Shown: piece after piece, positions 1 to 5,872 of the stretch
How positions within the stretch are numbered: the first letter of the stretch is position 1
How the letters are laid out: the number at the start of each line of letters is the position of its first letter
DNA from: an uncultured Clostridia bacterium
Lineage (GTDB): Bacteria; Bacillota; Clostridia; Peptostreptococcales; Anaerovoracaceae
DNA: 6,883 bases
Reading direction: 5' to 3'
Assembly (NCBI GenBank): GCA_934278965.1
Contig: CAKQWL010000017.1
Location: forward strand, 1-6,883
Position numbers and translations under genes: made by a program
The notes under the pieces: model-generated
What the model was told of the DNA's origin: nothing
Database searches by the model: none
The model's input: the letters and a program-made list of their open reading frames with translations, nothing else

Positions 1-741
1 ACATTATCCGATAAAGAGCAGCGGGAGGTCGTTGCATTCACCGTGAAAAAAGCAAACGGCCGCGTCCCGGTCATCGCCGGAAGCGGCAGCAACGACACGC
101 GTCATGCCGCAGAGCTTGCCGAATCACTGGAGGACGCCGGCGCTGACGGACTCCTGGTCGTAACGCCGTACTACAACAAATGCAGTGAAAGCGGAATGAT
201 CCGGCATTACGAAACGATTGCGGATTCGGTATCGATTCCGATGATTCTTTACTCCGTTGCCGGAAGGACCGGTGTTCATATCACTCCGAAAGTCGTAAGT
301 GAATTGGCACAGCATCCTCATATCTGCGGCATCAAGGAAGCGAGCGGGAATATCGCACAGGTTGTAGAGATTGCCCGCTTCCTCTCAGAGGATTTTGCCA
401 TGTATTCCGGGAATGACGAGAGTACCGTTCCGCTGATGTCCGTAGGTGCACTCGGTGTAATCACCACGACCGGTAATGTTATTCCGAAGGATATGCATCA
501 GATGACGCAGGCCTGGCTCCGCGGAAATGTCAAAGAAGCCTGCCGGATGCAGCTTTCCATGAAACCTCTGATTGACGCCATGTTCTGTGAGGTAAATCCA
601 ATCCCGGTTAAAGCGGCACTCAATATCATGGGCAAAATCCAAAGGGAATACCGTCTTCCTCTCTGTGATCCGAGCAATCAGAGCCTCTTTCGGATCATGT
701 GCGCGCTTCGTGACTACGGCATTATCCGCGAAAGTCTCTAA
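1..741 (+). CDS. dapA: 4-hydroxy-tetrahydrodipicolinate synthase, 3' part (5' end outside window)
   Basis: The enzyme condenses pyruvate with aspartate semialdehyde in the cytoplasm, the first committed step to diaminopimelate and lysine. The reading frame is open from base 1, so 246 C-terminal residues are present and roughly 50 are missing, including the strand with the Thr-Thr-Glu active-site motif. The GTG at 43 is an internal Val codon, not the start. Visible family landmarks, counted from base 1: VIAGSGSN (24-31), VTPYYN with the triad Tyr (54-59), a Tyr-x4-Arg loop LYSVAGRTG (83-91) holding the equivalents of E. coli Tyr133 and Arg138, the Schiff-base Lys112 in GIKEASGN, and NPIPVK (199-204). 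The loop is usually YNVP-type, so N85S and P87A changes are odd. The retained Tyr and Arg favour DapA over sialic acid lyase or sugar-acid aldolases of the same fold. It is convergent with rpmF. Confidence 0.93.
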   Translation, partial: TLSDKEQREVVAFTVKKANGRVPVIAGSGSNDTRHAAELAESLEDAGADGLLVVTPYYNKCSESGMIRHYETIADSVSIPMILYSVAGRTGVHITPKVVSELAQHPHICGIKEASGNIAQVVEIARFLSEDFAMYSGNDESTVPLMSVGALGVITTTGNVIPKDMHQMTQAWLRGNVKEACRMQLSMKPLIDAMFCEVNPIPVKAALNIMGKIQREYRLPLCDPSNQSLFRIMCALRDYGIIRESL

Positions 742-754
742 TCGGTACAAATTA

Positions 755-787
755 AAAACACCATACGAATCACTCGTATGGTGTTTT
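755..787. terminator. Bidirectional intrinsic terminator between dapA and rpmF
   Basis: A perfect 14-bp inverted repeat (AAAACACCATACGA at 755-768, complement at 774-787) encloses a 5-nt loop. It starts 14 bases after the dapA stop codon and lies 31 bases beyond the rpmF stop on the other strand. The outer stem ends in four A·T pairs, so each strand reads into a run of T as it leaves the hairpin: TTTTCTCTATT on the plus strand and TTTTTAATTTG on the minus strand. This geometry fits a shared rho-independent terminator for the two convergent units. Confidence 0.9.
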
Positions 788-818
788 CTCTATTCATGCT
801 TGAATCATCTTGCTGCGC

Positions 819-1001
819 CTACGCCTCGGAAGCAACAACTTCCTTGCCGTCGTAGTAATTGCAATTCGGGCAAACTCTGTGCGGAAGCTTCGGCTCGTGG
901 CACTGCGGACAAATGGATACTCCCGGTGCTGCCATTTTCATGTTCGGGGATCTTCTCTTGTCTCTTCTAGCTTTTGATGTTTTCCTCTTTGGAACTGCCA
1001 T
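819..1001 (-). CDS. rpmF: 50S ribosomal protein L32
   Basis: This is a 60-residue structural protein of the large ribosomal subunit. The N-terminus [18 protein letters not shown] is the classic L32 signature, very basic for rRNA contact. It is followed by two Cys pairs, CPQC (31-34) and CPNC (44-47), that form a zinc ribbon, so this is the zinc-binding form; zinc-free paralogues lack them. Length is normal for the family (about 57-63). The start is fixed by a strong ribosome binding site, AAGGAGGTG at 1007-1015 on the minus strand, ending 5 bases before the ATG. It follows ackA by 98 bases and has its own consensus promoter in that gap. The yceD (DUF177) gene that commonly sits directly before rpmF is absent here. 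Confidence 0.97.
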   Translation of the reverse strand: MAVPKRKTSKARRDKRRSPNMKMAAPGVSICPQCHEPKLPHRVCPNCNYYDGKEVVASEA

Positions 1002-1066
1002 TTTTACACCTCCTTACTTTGCTCTTTCTATGGTGAATTAAATCGTATTCGAATCACAACATTCAA

Positions 1067-1096
1067 ATTATATATGAATCCTGCGGTGATTGTCAA
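1067..1096 (-). promoter_or_regulatory. Consensus sigma-A promoter for rpmF
   Basis: On the minus strand there is a perfect TTGACA (1091-1096), an 18-base spacer (1073-1090) and a perfect TATAAT (1067-1072). The -35 box begins three bases after the ackA stop codon. Transcription would start near 1060, giving a leader of about 60 bases that holds the palindrome ATTCGAAT (1047-1054) inside an imperfect inverted repeat (about 1033-1057) and then the ribosome binding site. Both hexamers match consensus, so strong constitutive transcription of rpmF independent of ackA is expected. Confidence 0.85.
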
Positions 1097-1099
1097 CTA

Positions 1100-2302
1100 C
1101 TATTTTAATTTTCTTACGATGTTGTAAGTATCTCTTGCAATCATCAGTTCTTCGTTCGTCGGAATCATGAGAACCTTAACTCTCGAATCGTCTCTCGAAA
1201 TGATGGCTTCCTTTCCTCTTACCTTTTTCTTTACAAGATCCAGCTTAATGCCGAGGTTTCCGTGATCGATGCAGATAATGTCTCTCATCGCAATACCGTT
1301 TTCTCCGAGACCGGCTGTGAAGACGATCGCGTCAACGCCGTTCATTTCGGCAATGTAAGCACCGATATAGAATCTTACCTTGTGCGCGAAAACTTTCAGC
1401 GCGAGCTGCGCTCTTTCATTTCCGTCCGCGGCAGCTTCTTCTACATCGCGGAAATCGCTGGATACACCGGAAATTCCGAGAATTCCGGACTTCTTATTGA
1501 GGATCTCATTTGCTTCACCCTGCTTGAGGTGCTCTTTTTCACGGATAAAGGTAACGATCGCCGGGTCGATATCACCGCAGCGTGTTCCCATAACAAGACC
1601 CTCAAGCGGTGTAAATCCCATCGATGTATCGATACACTTTCCTCTCTTGATCGCGGATACCGAAGCACCGTTTCCGAGATGGCAGGTGATCAGTTTCAAA
1701 TCTTCAATGTCAACATTGAGAATATCCGCAGCTCTCTCCGCAACATAGCGGTGGCTTGTTCCGTGGAAGCCGTATCTCCGGATTCCGTGTTTCTGATAAT
1801 ACTCGTAAGGAATCGCGTAAATATAGGATTCAGGAGGCATTGTCTGGTGGAAAGCTGTATCGAATACGCCAACCATCGGTGTATTCGGCATCAGCTGCTC
1901 GCAGGCATCGATTCCGAGAAGGTTCGGCGGATTGTGAAGCGGTGCGAGCTCGATACACTCTGTCAGCGCCTTCTTGACATCCTCTGTAATCAGCACGGAA
2001 GAAGCGAACTTCTCGCCGGCATGTACAACTCTGTGGCCGACCGCTCCGATCTCATCCATCGACTTAACGACACCGTGATCCGGATCTGTCACAGCCGCAA
2101 GAACATGACCGATCGCATCCTTATGGCTCTGCATCGGTGTTTCAAGCTTAAACTTGTCCATTCCCGTCTTCTCATGTGTAATGACAGAACCGTCCATGCC
2201 GATTCTCTCAACGAGTCCTTTGCAGAGCAGTTCCTCGGTTCTCATGTCGAGCACCTGATACTTCAGGGAAGAACTGCCGCAGTTGATTACCAAAACTTTC
2301 AT
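1100..2302 (-). CDS. ackA: Acetate kinase
   Basis: AckA interconverts acetyl phosphate + ADP and acetate + ATP in the cytoplasm, the ATP-yielding step of acetate fermentation. The 400-residue protein is full length. Landmarks match the numbering of the characterised archaeal enzyme: N-terminal ASKHA-fold motif with Asn7, Ser10, Ser12 and Lys14 (NCGSSSLK), Arg91 in GHRVVHAG, Asp148 in VFDTAFHQ, His180 in YGFHGTSH, the nucleotide loop HLGNGAS (208-214), Arg241 in [17 protein letters not shown] (329-336) and Glu384 in PTNEE. All expected catalytic residues are present. The ATG at 2302 is preceded by TGGAGGA with a 10-base gap, and a promoter lies at 2371-2398. No terminator follows the stop codon, so some readthrough into rpmF is possible. 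The phosphotransacetylase gene pta, usually beside ackA in clostridia, is not in this window. Confidence 0.97.
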   Translation of the reverse strand: MKVLVINCGSSSLKYQVLDMRTEELLCKGLVERIGMDGSVITHEKTGMDKFKLETPMQSHKDAIGHVLAAVTDPDHGVVKSMDEIGAVGHRVVHAGEKFASSVLITEDVKKALTECIELAPLHNPPNLLGIDACEQLMPNTPMVGVFDTAFHQTMPPESYIYAIPYEYYQKHGIRRYGFHGTSHRYVAERAADILNVDIEDLKLITCHLGNGASVSAIKRGKCIDTSMGFTPLEGLVMGTRCGDIDPAIVTFIREKEHLKQGEANEILNKKSGILGISGVSSDFRDVEEAAADGNERAQLALKVFAHKVRFYIGAYIAEMNGVDAIVFTAGLGENGIAMRDIICIDHGNLGIKLDLVKKKVRGKEAIISRDDSRVKVLMIPTNEELMIARDTYNIVRKLK

Positions 2303-2370
2303 TTGATCTTATCCTCCATTATTGTTTATCTTCAAATTTTATGGCACAAATAAATACCTCGAACATTTCT

Positions 2371-2398
2371 ATTATACTTGAATCCTTTTATTTTTCAA
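2371..2398 (-). promoter_or_regulatory. Probable ackA promoter with overlapping inverted repeat
   Basis: The minus strand shows TTGAAA (2393-2398), a 16-base spacer and a perfect TATAAT (2371-2376), in the 102-base gap between the tmcAL stop codon and ackA. A 7-bp inverted repeat (ACTTGAA at 2394-2400 read on the minus strand, TTCAAGT at 2376-2382) overlaps the -35 box and runs up to the first base of the -10 box. It lacks a T run, so it is not a convincing terminator for tmcAL; its position suits an operator, but that is inference. Confidence 0.65.
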
Positions 2399-2404
2399 GT
2401 GCTT

Positions 2405-3658
2405 TCAACCTAAAAATGGCTTTTTTACAAAATCCGATGCATCGTAAAGCCGTTTTCCCGATGCCAGCGCAAACAAATCGGATGCCCGAAGGTCATAAGA
2501 AAGAAGCATGCGTTCCTCTTCCCTCGGCAGCTGCTCACAGATTCCGGTTTTGGAAAGTTTCGTTAAAACCGGAATCGACGACAGTTCTTTTTTCTTGATC
2601 TCGCGCAGCAGCAGCGCGCCTTTTTCAGAAAACGCGAGAACATGGGCATACATTGCCCGACCTTCGTCAATCCTTAAAAAATCACTGCGCCGAAGTCCGA
2701 CCAGAAGCTGCGTCAAAAGGCGGCAGACATGCGTTCGTGTATATCTTTTGGAAAGCACCTCATCAATCAGCTGATCGGTCGTTTCGGACACGCGTATTTT
2801 CGATATCAATCGATTTTCAATTCCCTCACGGGCAGCAAAGATCTCTGCTGTTTCCACCGGATCACCGCGAAGCAAAATCACCGAAAGCGGTAAAAAGTAA
2901 TCGTTCATTTTTGGCTGAATACCTGTATAAATGCGATACAAAACGTCCCTTGCTTCCTTGGGTACAAAAGTCACCAAGGCATCAAACGGCTCTTTTTCTT
3001 CCCTTCCGCGCCGCAATGCCTGTGCTGAGGCAAACAGCCCTTCTCCCTCCTGATCCCCCGCAGCAAAGGGAAGTCGACTGCTGTGATAATCGGCATCTTT
3101 CCGCCGGACCGTAAGCGGTTTGATCTTCGACTTCAAAAGCTTCAGCTGTCTCAAATATTCAATGGCTAAAATATTATTCGGCTCCTTCAAGAAATCTTCT
3201 TCCCCAAGGAACCGGGATAGCGCGGAAGCCCGCGCTTTGGGATAAGACATTCCCTGTCCGGATGCCCGGCGAAGGGTTTCTTGAAAATCGGGACTTTCAT
3301 CCGCAAGCAAAGAAGCCGCCGCTTCAAGCCGCGGCAGCTCTCCTTCTTCACTCCCGAATGAAAGTGTTTCAACACAGCCAAGGCCGGAAAGGAGGCGAAC
3401 CGCCCCTTTCGCGAAGAAATCTGCGCTGTTTACGGCGTAGGCGAACGGGAGCTCAAAAACAAGATCAACGCCTCCCACGACAGCCATTTCGGCCCGCTTC
3501 CACTTATCCGCACAGGCAGGATATCCCCGCTGGACAAAATCCCCGCTCATTACTGCAACAGATGCCTCCGCCCCGCTCTGCGCAAGACTTTCCTTCAGGT
3601 GATATTGGTGCCCGTTGTGGAACGGATTGTATTCCGCAATAATTCCTACAGCTTTCAT
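2405..3658 (-). CDS. tmcAL: tRNA(Met) cytidine acetate ligase TmcAL (YlbM)
   Basis: The family makes N4-acetylcytidine at the wobble base of elongator tRNA(Met), using acetate and ATP through an acetyl-adenylate, which improves AUG decoding. The 417 residues match the Bacillus protein in length. The nucleotidyltransferase core is clear: GIIAEYNPFHNGHQYHL (5-21) with the HxGH-type ATP motif, VMSGDFVQRG (36-45), DLVFELPFAYAVNSADFFA (65-83), FGSEEG (101-106) and PNNILAIEYL (160-169). A C-terminal KRYTRTHVCRLL element (304-315) is also typical. The gene starts 6 bases after the stop codon of the flavoprotein gene, and no Shine-Dalgarno sequence precedes the ATG at 3658, so translation is probably coupled to the upstream gene. 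It stands immediately before ackA, whose reaction consumes or supplies its substrate acetate. Confidence 0.93.
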   Translation of the reverse strand: MKAVGIIAEYNPFHNGHQYHLKESLAQSGAEASVAVMSGDFVQRGYPACADKWKRAEMAVVGGVDLVFELPFAYAVNSADFFAKGAVRLLSGLGCVETLSFGSEEGELPRLEAAASLLADESPDFQETLRRASGQGMSYPKARASALSRFLGEEDFLKEPNNILAIEYLRQLKLLKSKIKPLTVRRKDADYHSSRLPFAAGDQEGEGLFASAQALRRGREEKEPFDALVTFVPKEARDVLYRIYTGIQPKMNDYFLPLSVILLRGDPVETAEIFAAREGIENRLISKIRVSETTDQLIDEVLSKRYTRTHVCRLLTQLLVGLRRSDFLRIDEGRAMYAHVLAFSEKGALLLREIKKKELSSIPVLTKLSKTGICEQLPREEERMLLSYDLRASDLFALASGKRLYDASDFVKKPFLG

Positions 3659-3664
3659 CCGGAA

Positions 3665-4204
3665 TTATTTCAAACGCTTTCCAAGCTCGGTCAGCTCCGC
3701 TATTTTGGCCTCGTCGCCCGCAATTTCATCGGTCGCGTAAGCGGAATACCGCTTTTCAAAAACAACTTCCCAATCCAGATACTTTGCGATCGCCCGAAGC
3801 TGTCCGGAAATCAATTCGTACTGCACAGTCTGGAGACCGTCTCCACCTGTAATCACAATACCACGCTTCGTATTGGTCAGTTTTCCCTCTCCCTTTGAAT
3901 ACATCCGATCCAGGAAAAGCTTCAGCTGAGCAGTGACTCCCCACCAATAAACCGGCGAACCGAGCACGAGAATGTCCGCGTGATAGAGCTTCTCAATCAG
4001 ATCGTTTCCGTCATCCCCGATCACGCAGTTGCCGCCGTTTCCCCGACAGGCATCACACGCCATACATGGGGCGATTTTTTGATCCTGGAGTACAATATTG
4101 TCTATTTCAACGCCTCCTGCACTTCTCAGTCCTTCTTCAATCGCAGAAAGTGCAGCATAAGTATTTCCCTTTCTCGGGCTTCCGTTTACAAGCAGTGCTT
4201 TCAT
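3665..4204 (-). CDS. Flavodoxin-fold NAD(P)H-dependent FMN reductase, iron-sulfur flavoprotein-like
   Basis: This is a 179-residue soluble protein of the NADPH-dependent FMN reductase / iron-sulfur flavoprotein group. The FMN-phosphate loop NGSPRKGNT (7-15) is at the N-terminus. A cysteine cluster, C47-x2-C50-x2-C53-x6-C60, follows; compact clusters of this kind bind a 4Fe-4S centre in archaeal Isf proteins. The flavin-ring region GSPVYWWGVTAQLKLFLDR (82-100) is typical. The likely role is two-electron to one-electron transfer, but donor and acceptor cannot be told. The ATG at 4204 has a strong site, GAGGAGGG (4212-4219), 7 bases upstream, and a promoter candidate precedes it. It is not part of the Bacillus ylb block and seems an insertion between ylbJ and tmcAL. 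A plain quinone or nitroreductase without a cluster is the alternative. Confidence 0.85.
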   Translation of the reverse strand: MKALLVNGSPRKGNTYAALSAIEEGLRSAGGVEIDNIVLQDQKIAPCMACDACRGNGGNCVIGDDGNDLIEKLYHADILVLGSPVYWWGVTAQLKLFLDRMYSKGEGKLTNTKRGIVITGGDGLQTVQYELISGQLRAIAKYLDWEVVFEKRYSAYATDEIAGDEAKIAELTELGKRLK

Positions 4205-4249
4205 AAAAATTCCCTCCTCAACCCATCAAATTGTAATCTTCGATGACTC

Positions 4250-4278
4250 AGTTTATCATACATTCACAGAAAAGTCAA
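4250..4278 (-). promoter_or_regulatory. Candidate promoter for the flavoprotein-tmcAL pair
   Basis: On the minus strand TTGACT (4273-4278; 5 of 6 consensus bases) is followed by 17 bases and TAAACT (4250-4255; 4 of 6), with an upstream TG one base before the -10 box (extended -10). The -35 box lies inside the last codons of ylbJ. Transcription would start near 4243, about 40 bases before the ATG at 4204. No terminator separates ylbJ from this gene, so readthrough is also possible. Confidence 0.5.
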
Positions 4279-5235
4279 AATAATGCCGGCGATTCCGGCT
4301 GCCAATGCTCCGTGGCACAATTTCAGCAAAAGAAAATACCGAAGCGTTACACCGCAGTCCCCCAGCATCGACATCGACTGCCCGATGACGGATAATCCAC
4401 CGAAGGAAACCAAAAATGCAGCGAAAACGGTTTTCCGTGCGGGTAGAATCGCCGTTTGAGACAAGGCGCTGCATCCCACCGTCATTTCAAAAATTCCTTT
4501 CAAAAGCGCCCGTCCCTCCGGCATCGGAATAAAGTCCAAAAGGCCGGAATCCTGTATAAAATCGGTAATAAACATAAAAAGGACAAGGTAGGCCAGCACA
4601 ATCCCAAGTGAACGCAGCGCCGAAAGAATCGAGGAGGTAAATACCGCAAAAAGACTTTCACTGTCATTCTCTTTCCTGTCAAGAGATCCTTTCTTTTCGT
4701 TTCTGCGAGTGCTTTTCACAAAGGAGATTCCGTAGCTTCTCTTCCTATGCATGTGCTGCGCCGAAAGAATCATCAACACGGCCCCCGAAAGCAGTGCCCC
4801 GCCATAATGGGATAAGGCAAGCACGATTCCGGCGCTGTGTGAACCGAGCATCCCGATTCCGACACTGCCGAGAAGAAAGGTTGGACCCGCCGTCGTTCCG
4901 AAAGCGATCAGCCGCCTGGCCTCCCATGCATCGATTTCTCCTCGCTGCGCCATGCTTCCGACAAGCCGTGCGCCCATCGGGTATCCGGCAAGAACGCTCA
5001 TCACAAAGACAAAAATACCGCGAGGCAAGTCTTTCGCAATCCCTAGGGATGTGATGAAGCTGACGCAGATAAAAAACGGGAGCAGCGCCGGAAGCACATT
5101 GCCGGCCCAAAGAAGAATGCCTTTCCGTGCTGAAAGCAGTGCAATATCCGGAAAGCCGATCATTAGAACGCATCCTAAAACGGCAACGGCAACCGCAATT
5201 CGTTTTTTGATTTTCTGTTCATAAAAAATATCCAT
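4264..5235 (-). CDS. ylbJ: YlbJ-type integral membrane protein (nucleoside recognition / gate domain)
   Basis: This 323-residue polytopic membrane protein has about 7-8 hydrophobic segments (for example 12-30, 40-64, 72-90, 115-135, 137-158, 205-228, 266-285, 298-323). Conserved gate-domain features are VLPALLPFF (47-55), AGYPMGARLV (83-92), the EMTVGCSAL stretch (250-258) and SFGGLSVIGQ (277-286). YlbJ in Bacillus is needed for normal spore cortex formation; its substrate is unknown and the domain name is historical. A polar, Lys/Arg/Glu-rich cytoplasmic loop lies at 161-196. It is shorter than the Bacillus protein (about 400), with the lost length spread over loops and ends. The ATG at 5235 has no ribosome binding site and lies inside a hairpin followed by T residues, so the start is uncertain; the next in-frame ATG (Met25) would delete most of the first membrane segment. 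Confidence 0.83.
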   Translation of the reverse strand: MDIFYEQKIKKRIAVAVAVLGCVLMIGFPDIALLSARKGILLWAGNVLPALLPFFICVSFITSLGIAKDLPRGIFVFVMSVLAGYPMGARLVGSMAQRGEIDAWEARRLIAFGTTAGPTFLLGSVGIGMLGSHSAGIVLALSHYGGALLSGAVLMILSAQHMHRKRSYGISFVKSTRRNEKKGSLDRKENDSESLFAVFTSSILSALRSLGIVLAYLVLFMFITDFIQDSGLLDFIPMPEGRALLKGIFEMTVGCSALSQTAILPARKTVFAAFLVSFGGLSVIGQSMSMLGDCGVTLRYFLLLKLCHGALAAGIAGIILTFL

Positions 5236-5264
5236 GATAGAACATATTCGCCGATCATGGATAT
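5228..5264 (-). terminator. Terminator-like hairpin overlapping the ylbJ start codon
   Basis: An 11-bp perfect inverted repeat (ATATCCATGAT at 5228-5238, complement at 5254-5264) has a 15-base loop. Read on the minus strand, the second arm runs directly into a stretch of six to seven T (counting the last T of the arm), the form of an intrinsic terminator for the rsmD-coaD-coiled-coil unit. The stem is AT-rich, so its strength is doubtful. The apparent ylbJ ATG (5233-5235) is part of the second arm, so folding would hide the start codon. It could be a terminator, an attenuator or a translational switch. Confidence 0.5.
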
Positions 5265-5288
5265 ATGATGATTTCTGATTGCTGTGAA
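5260..5288 (-). promoter_or_regulatory. Weak candidate promoter for ylbJ
   Basis: On the minus strand TTCACA (5283-5288; 5 of 6 consensus bases) and TATATC (5260-5265; 4 of 6) are separated by 17 bases. A start near 5253 would leave out the first arm of the hairpin, so a transcript from here would not fold over the ylbJ start codon, but would have a leader of under 20 bases with no ribosome binding site. Confidence 0.25.
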
Positions 5289-5327
5289 ATTCTGCCGCAG
5301 AATTTTTCGCTGCGGATTTTCCCGTTC

Positions 5328-5855
5328 TTACAGATCTTCGTTCTGGACTTTGAATGCCATATCCTTGATTTCCTCACGGTTGGCGGCCAAGGTCTGGTTG
5401 ATTCCTCCGAAAGTGCCCTCCAGTTTTTCAAACATTTCTTGGAAATAGGTCACATTCAGCTGCTCCATCTTATCCTGGAAATTATAAAGAATGCTGTCCA
5501 CATAATCAAAAGTACTCATCTTAAGCTGTTTGCAGTTCGACTCCGCTGCCTTCATGATCTCTTCCGCACGCATTTTTGCTTTGACTGTAATATCATCATT
5601 TTCGATCAGGGCCTCCGCCTGCTTCTTGGCGTCGCTGAGCACGGTTTCGTATTCTTTCTTTGCTTCATCGAGAATCCTCTGTCGTTCATCTTTAATCCAC
5701 TGTGCCTGCTGAATCTCATCCGGAAGCTCCACTCGGATTTCTTTGACAATTTCAAGAATTTCTTCCGCGTCCACCATGATTTTTCCCGTCAGCGGAAAAC
5801 CGGCCGCTGTATCTACGATTTCTTCGATCTCATCCAGTAACTCGAGTACTTTCAT
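5328..5855 (-). CDS. Coiled-coil protein of the coaD neighbourhood, SepIVA/DivIVA-like
   Basis: This 175-residue soluble protein has no signal peptide or membrane segment. Residues 1-50 form a conserved head (LLDEIEEIV, GFPLTGKIMVDAEEILEIV, ELPDEIQQA), and 51-105 are a charged, Ala/Glu/Lys-rich heptad-like helix with IKDERQRILDEAKKEYE. A second helical part (115-170) contains TFDYVDSILYNFQDKMEQLN. Clostridial homologues are often named ATPase or ATP synthase subunit-like because of the coiled coil, but no P-loop is present. From memory, the head, the coil start and the YVD segment resemble mycobacterial SepIVA, a DivIVA-like septation factor that also lies near coaD. I infer a scaffold role in division or envelope growth. 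The ATG at 5855 has AAGGAGG (5864-5870) 8 bases upstream, 17 bases after the coaD stop codon, so the two are cotranscribed. Confidence 0.75.
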   Translation of the reverse strand: MKVLELLDEIEEIVDTAAGFPLTGKIMVDAEEILEIVKEIRVELPDEIQQAQWIKDERQRILDEAKKEYETVLSDAKKQAEALIENDDITVKAKMRAEEIMKAAESNCKQLKMSTFDYVDSILYNFQDKMEQLNVTYFQEMFEKLEGTFGGINQTLAANREEIKDMAFKVQNEDL

Positions 5856-5872
5856 CTCTATCTCCTCCTTGA

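Noticed and set aside
43..45. GTG as start codon of dapA
   Set aside because: The frame is open to base 1 and the residues before it align with the DapA family, so the gene begins outside the window.
1262..2353. 363-codon open frame on the plus strand opposite ackA
   Set aside because: It lies almost wholly antisense to a full-length acetate kinase with all catalytic residues. Its translation has no recognisable domain, and it has no ribosome binding site suited to the plus strand.
2376..2400. Inverted repeat as terminator of tmcAL
   Set aside because: The arms are only 7 bp and AT-rich, and the sequence after it on the minus strand is ATAATAG rather than a T run; it overlaps promoter boxes instead.
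4745..5173. 142-codon Arg/Cys-rich frame inside ylbJ, minus strand
   Set aside because: It is in a different frame within a well-supported membrane protein gene and shows no motif or start signal.
5287..5307. Plus-strand terminator (palindrome followed by TTTTT)
   Set aside because: No plus-strand gene lies upstream for more than 4 kb, so a plus-strand terminator would have no transcript to end.
5265..5840. 191-codon open frame on the plus strand opposite the coiled-coil gene
   Set aside because: It is the antisense of a Glu/Lys-rich coiled coil, which naturally yields a Phe/Leu-rich shadow. The apparent hydrophobic segments are therefore not evidence of a membrane protein.
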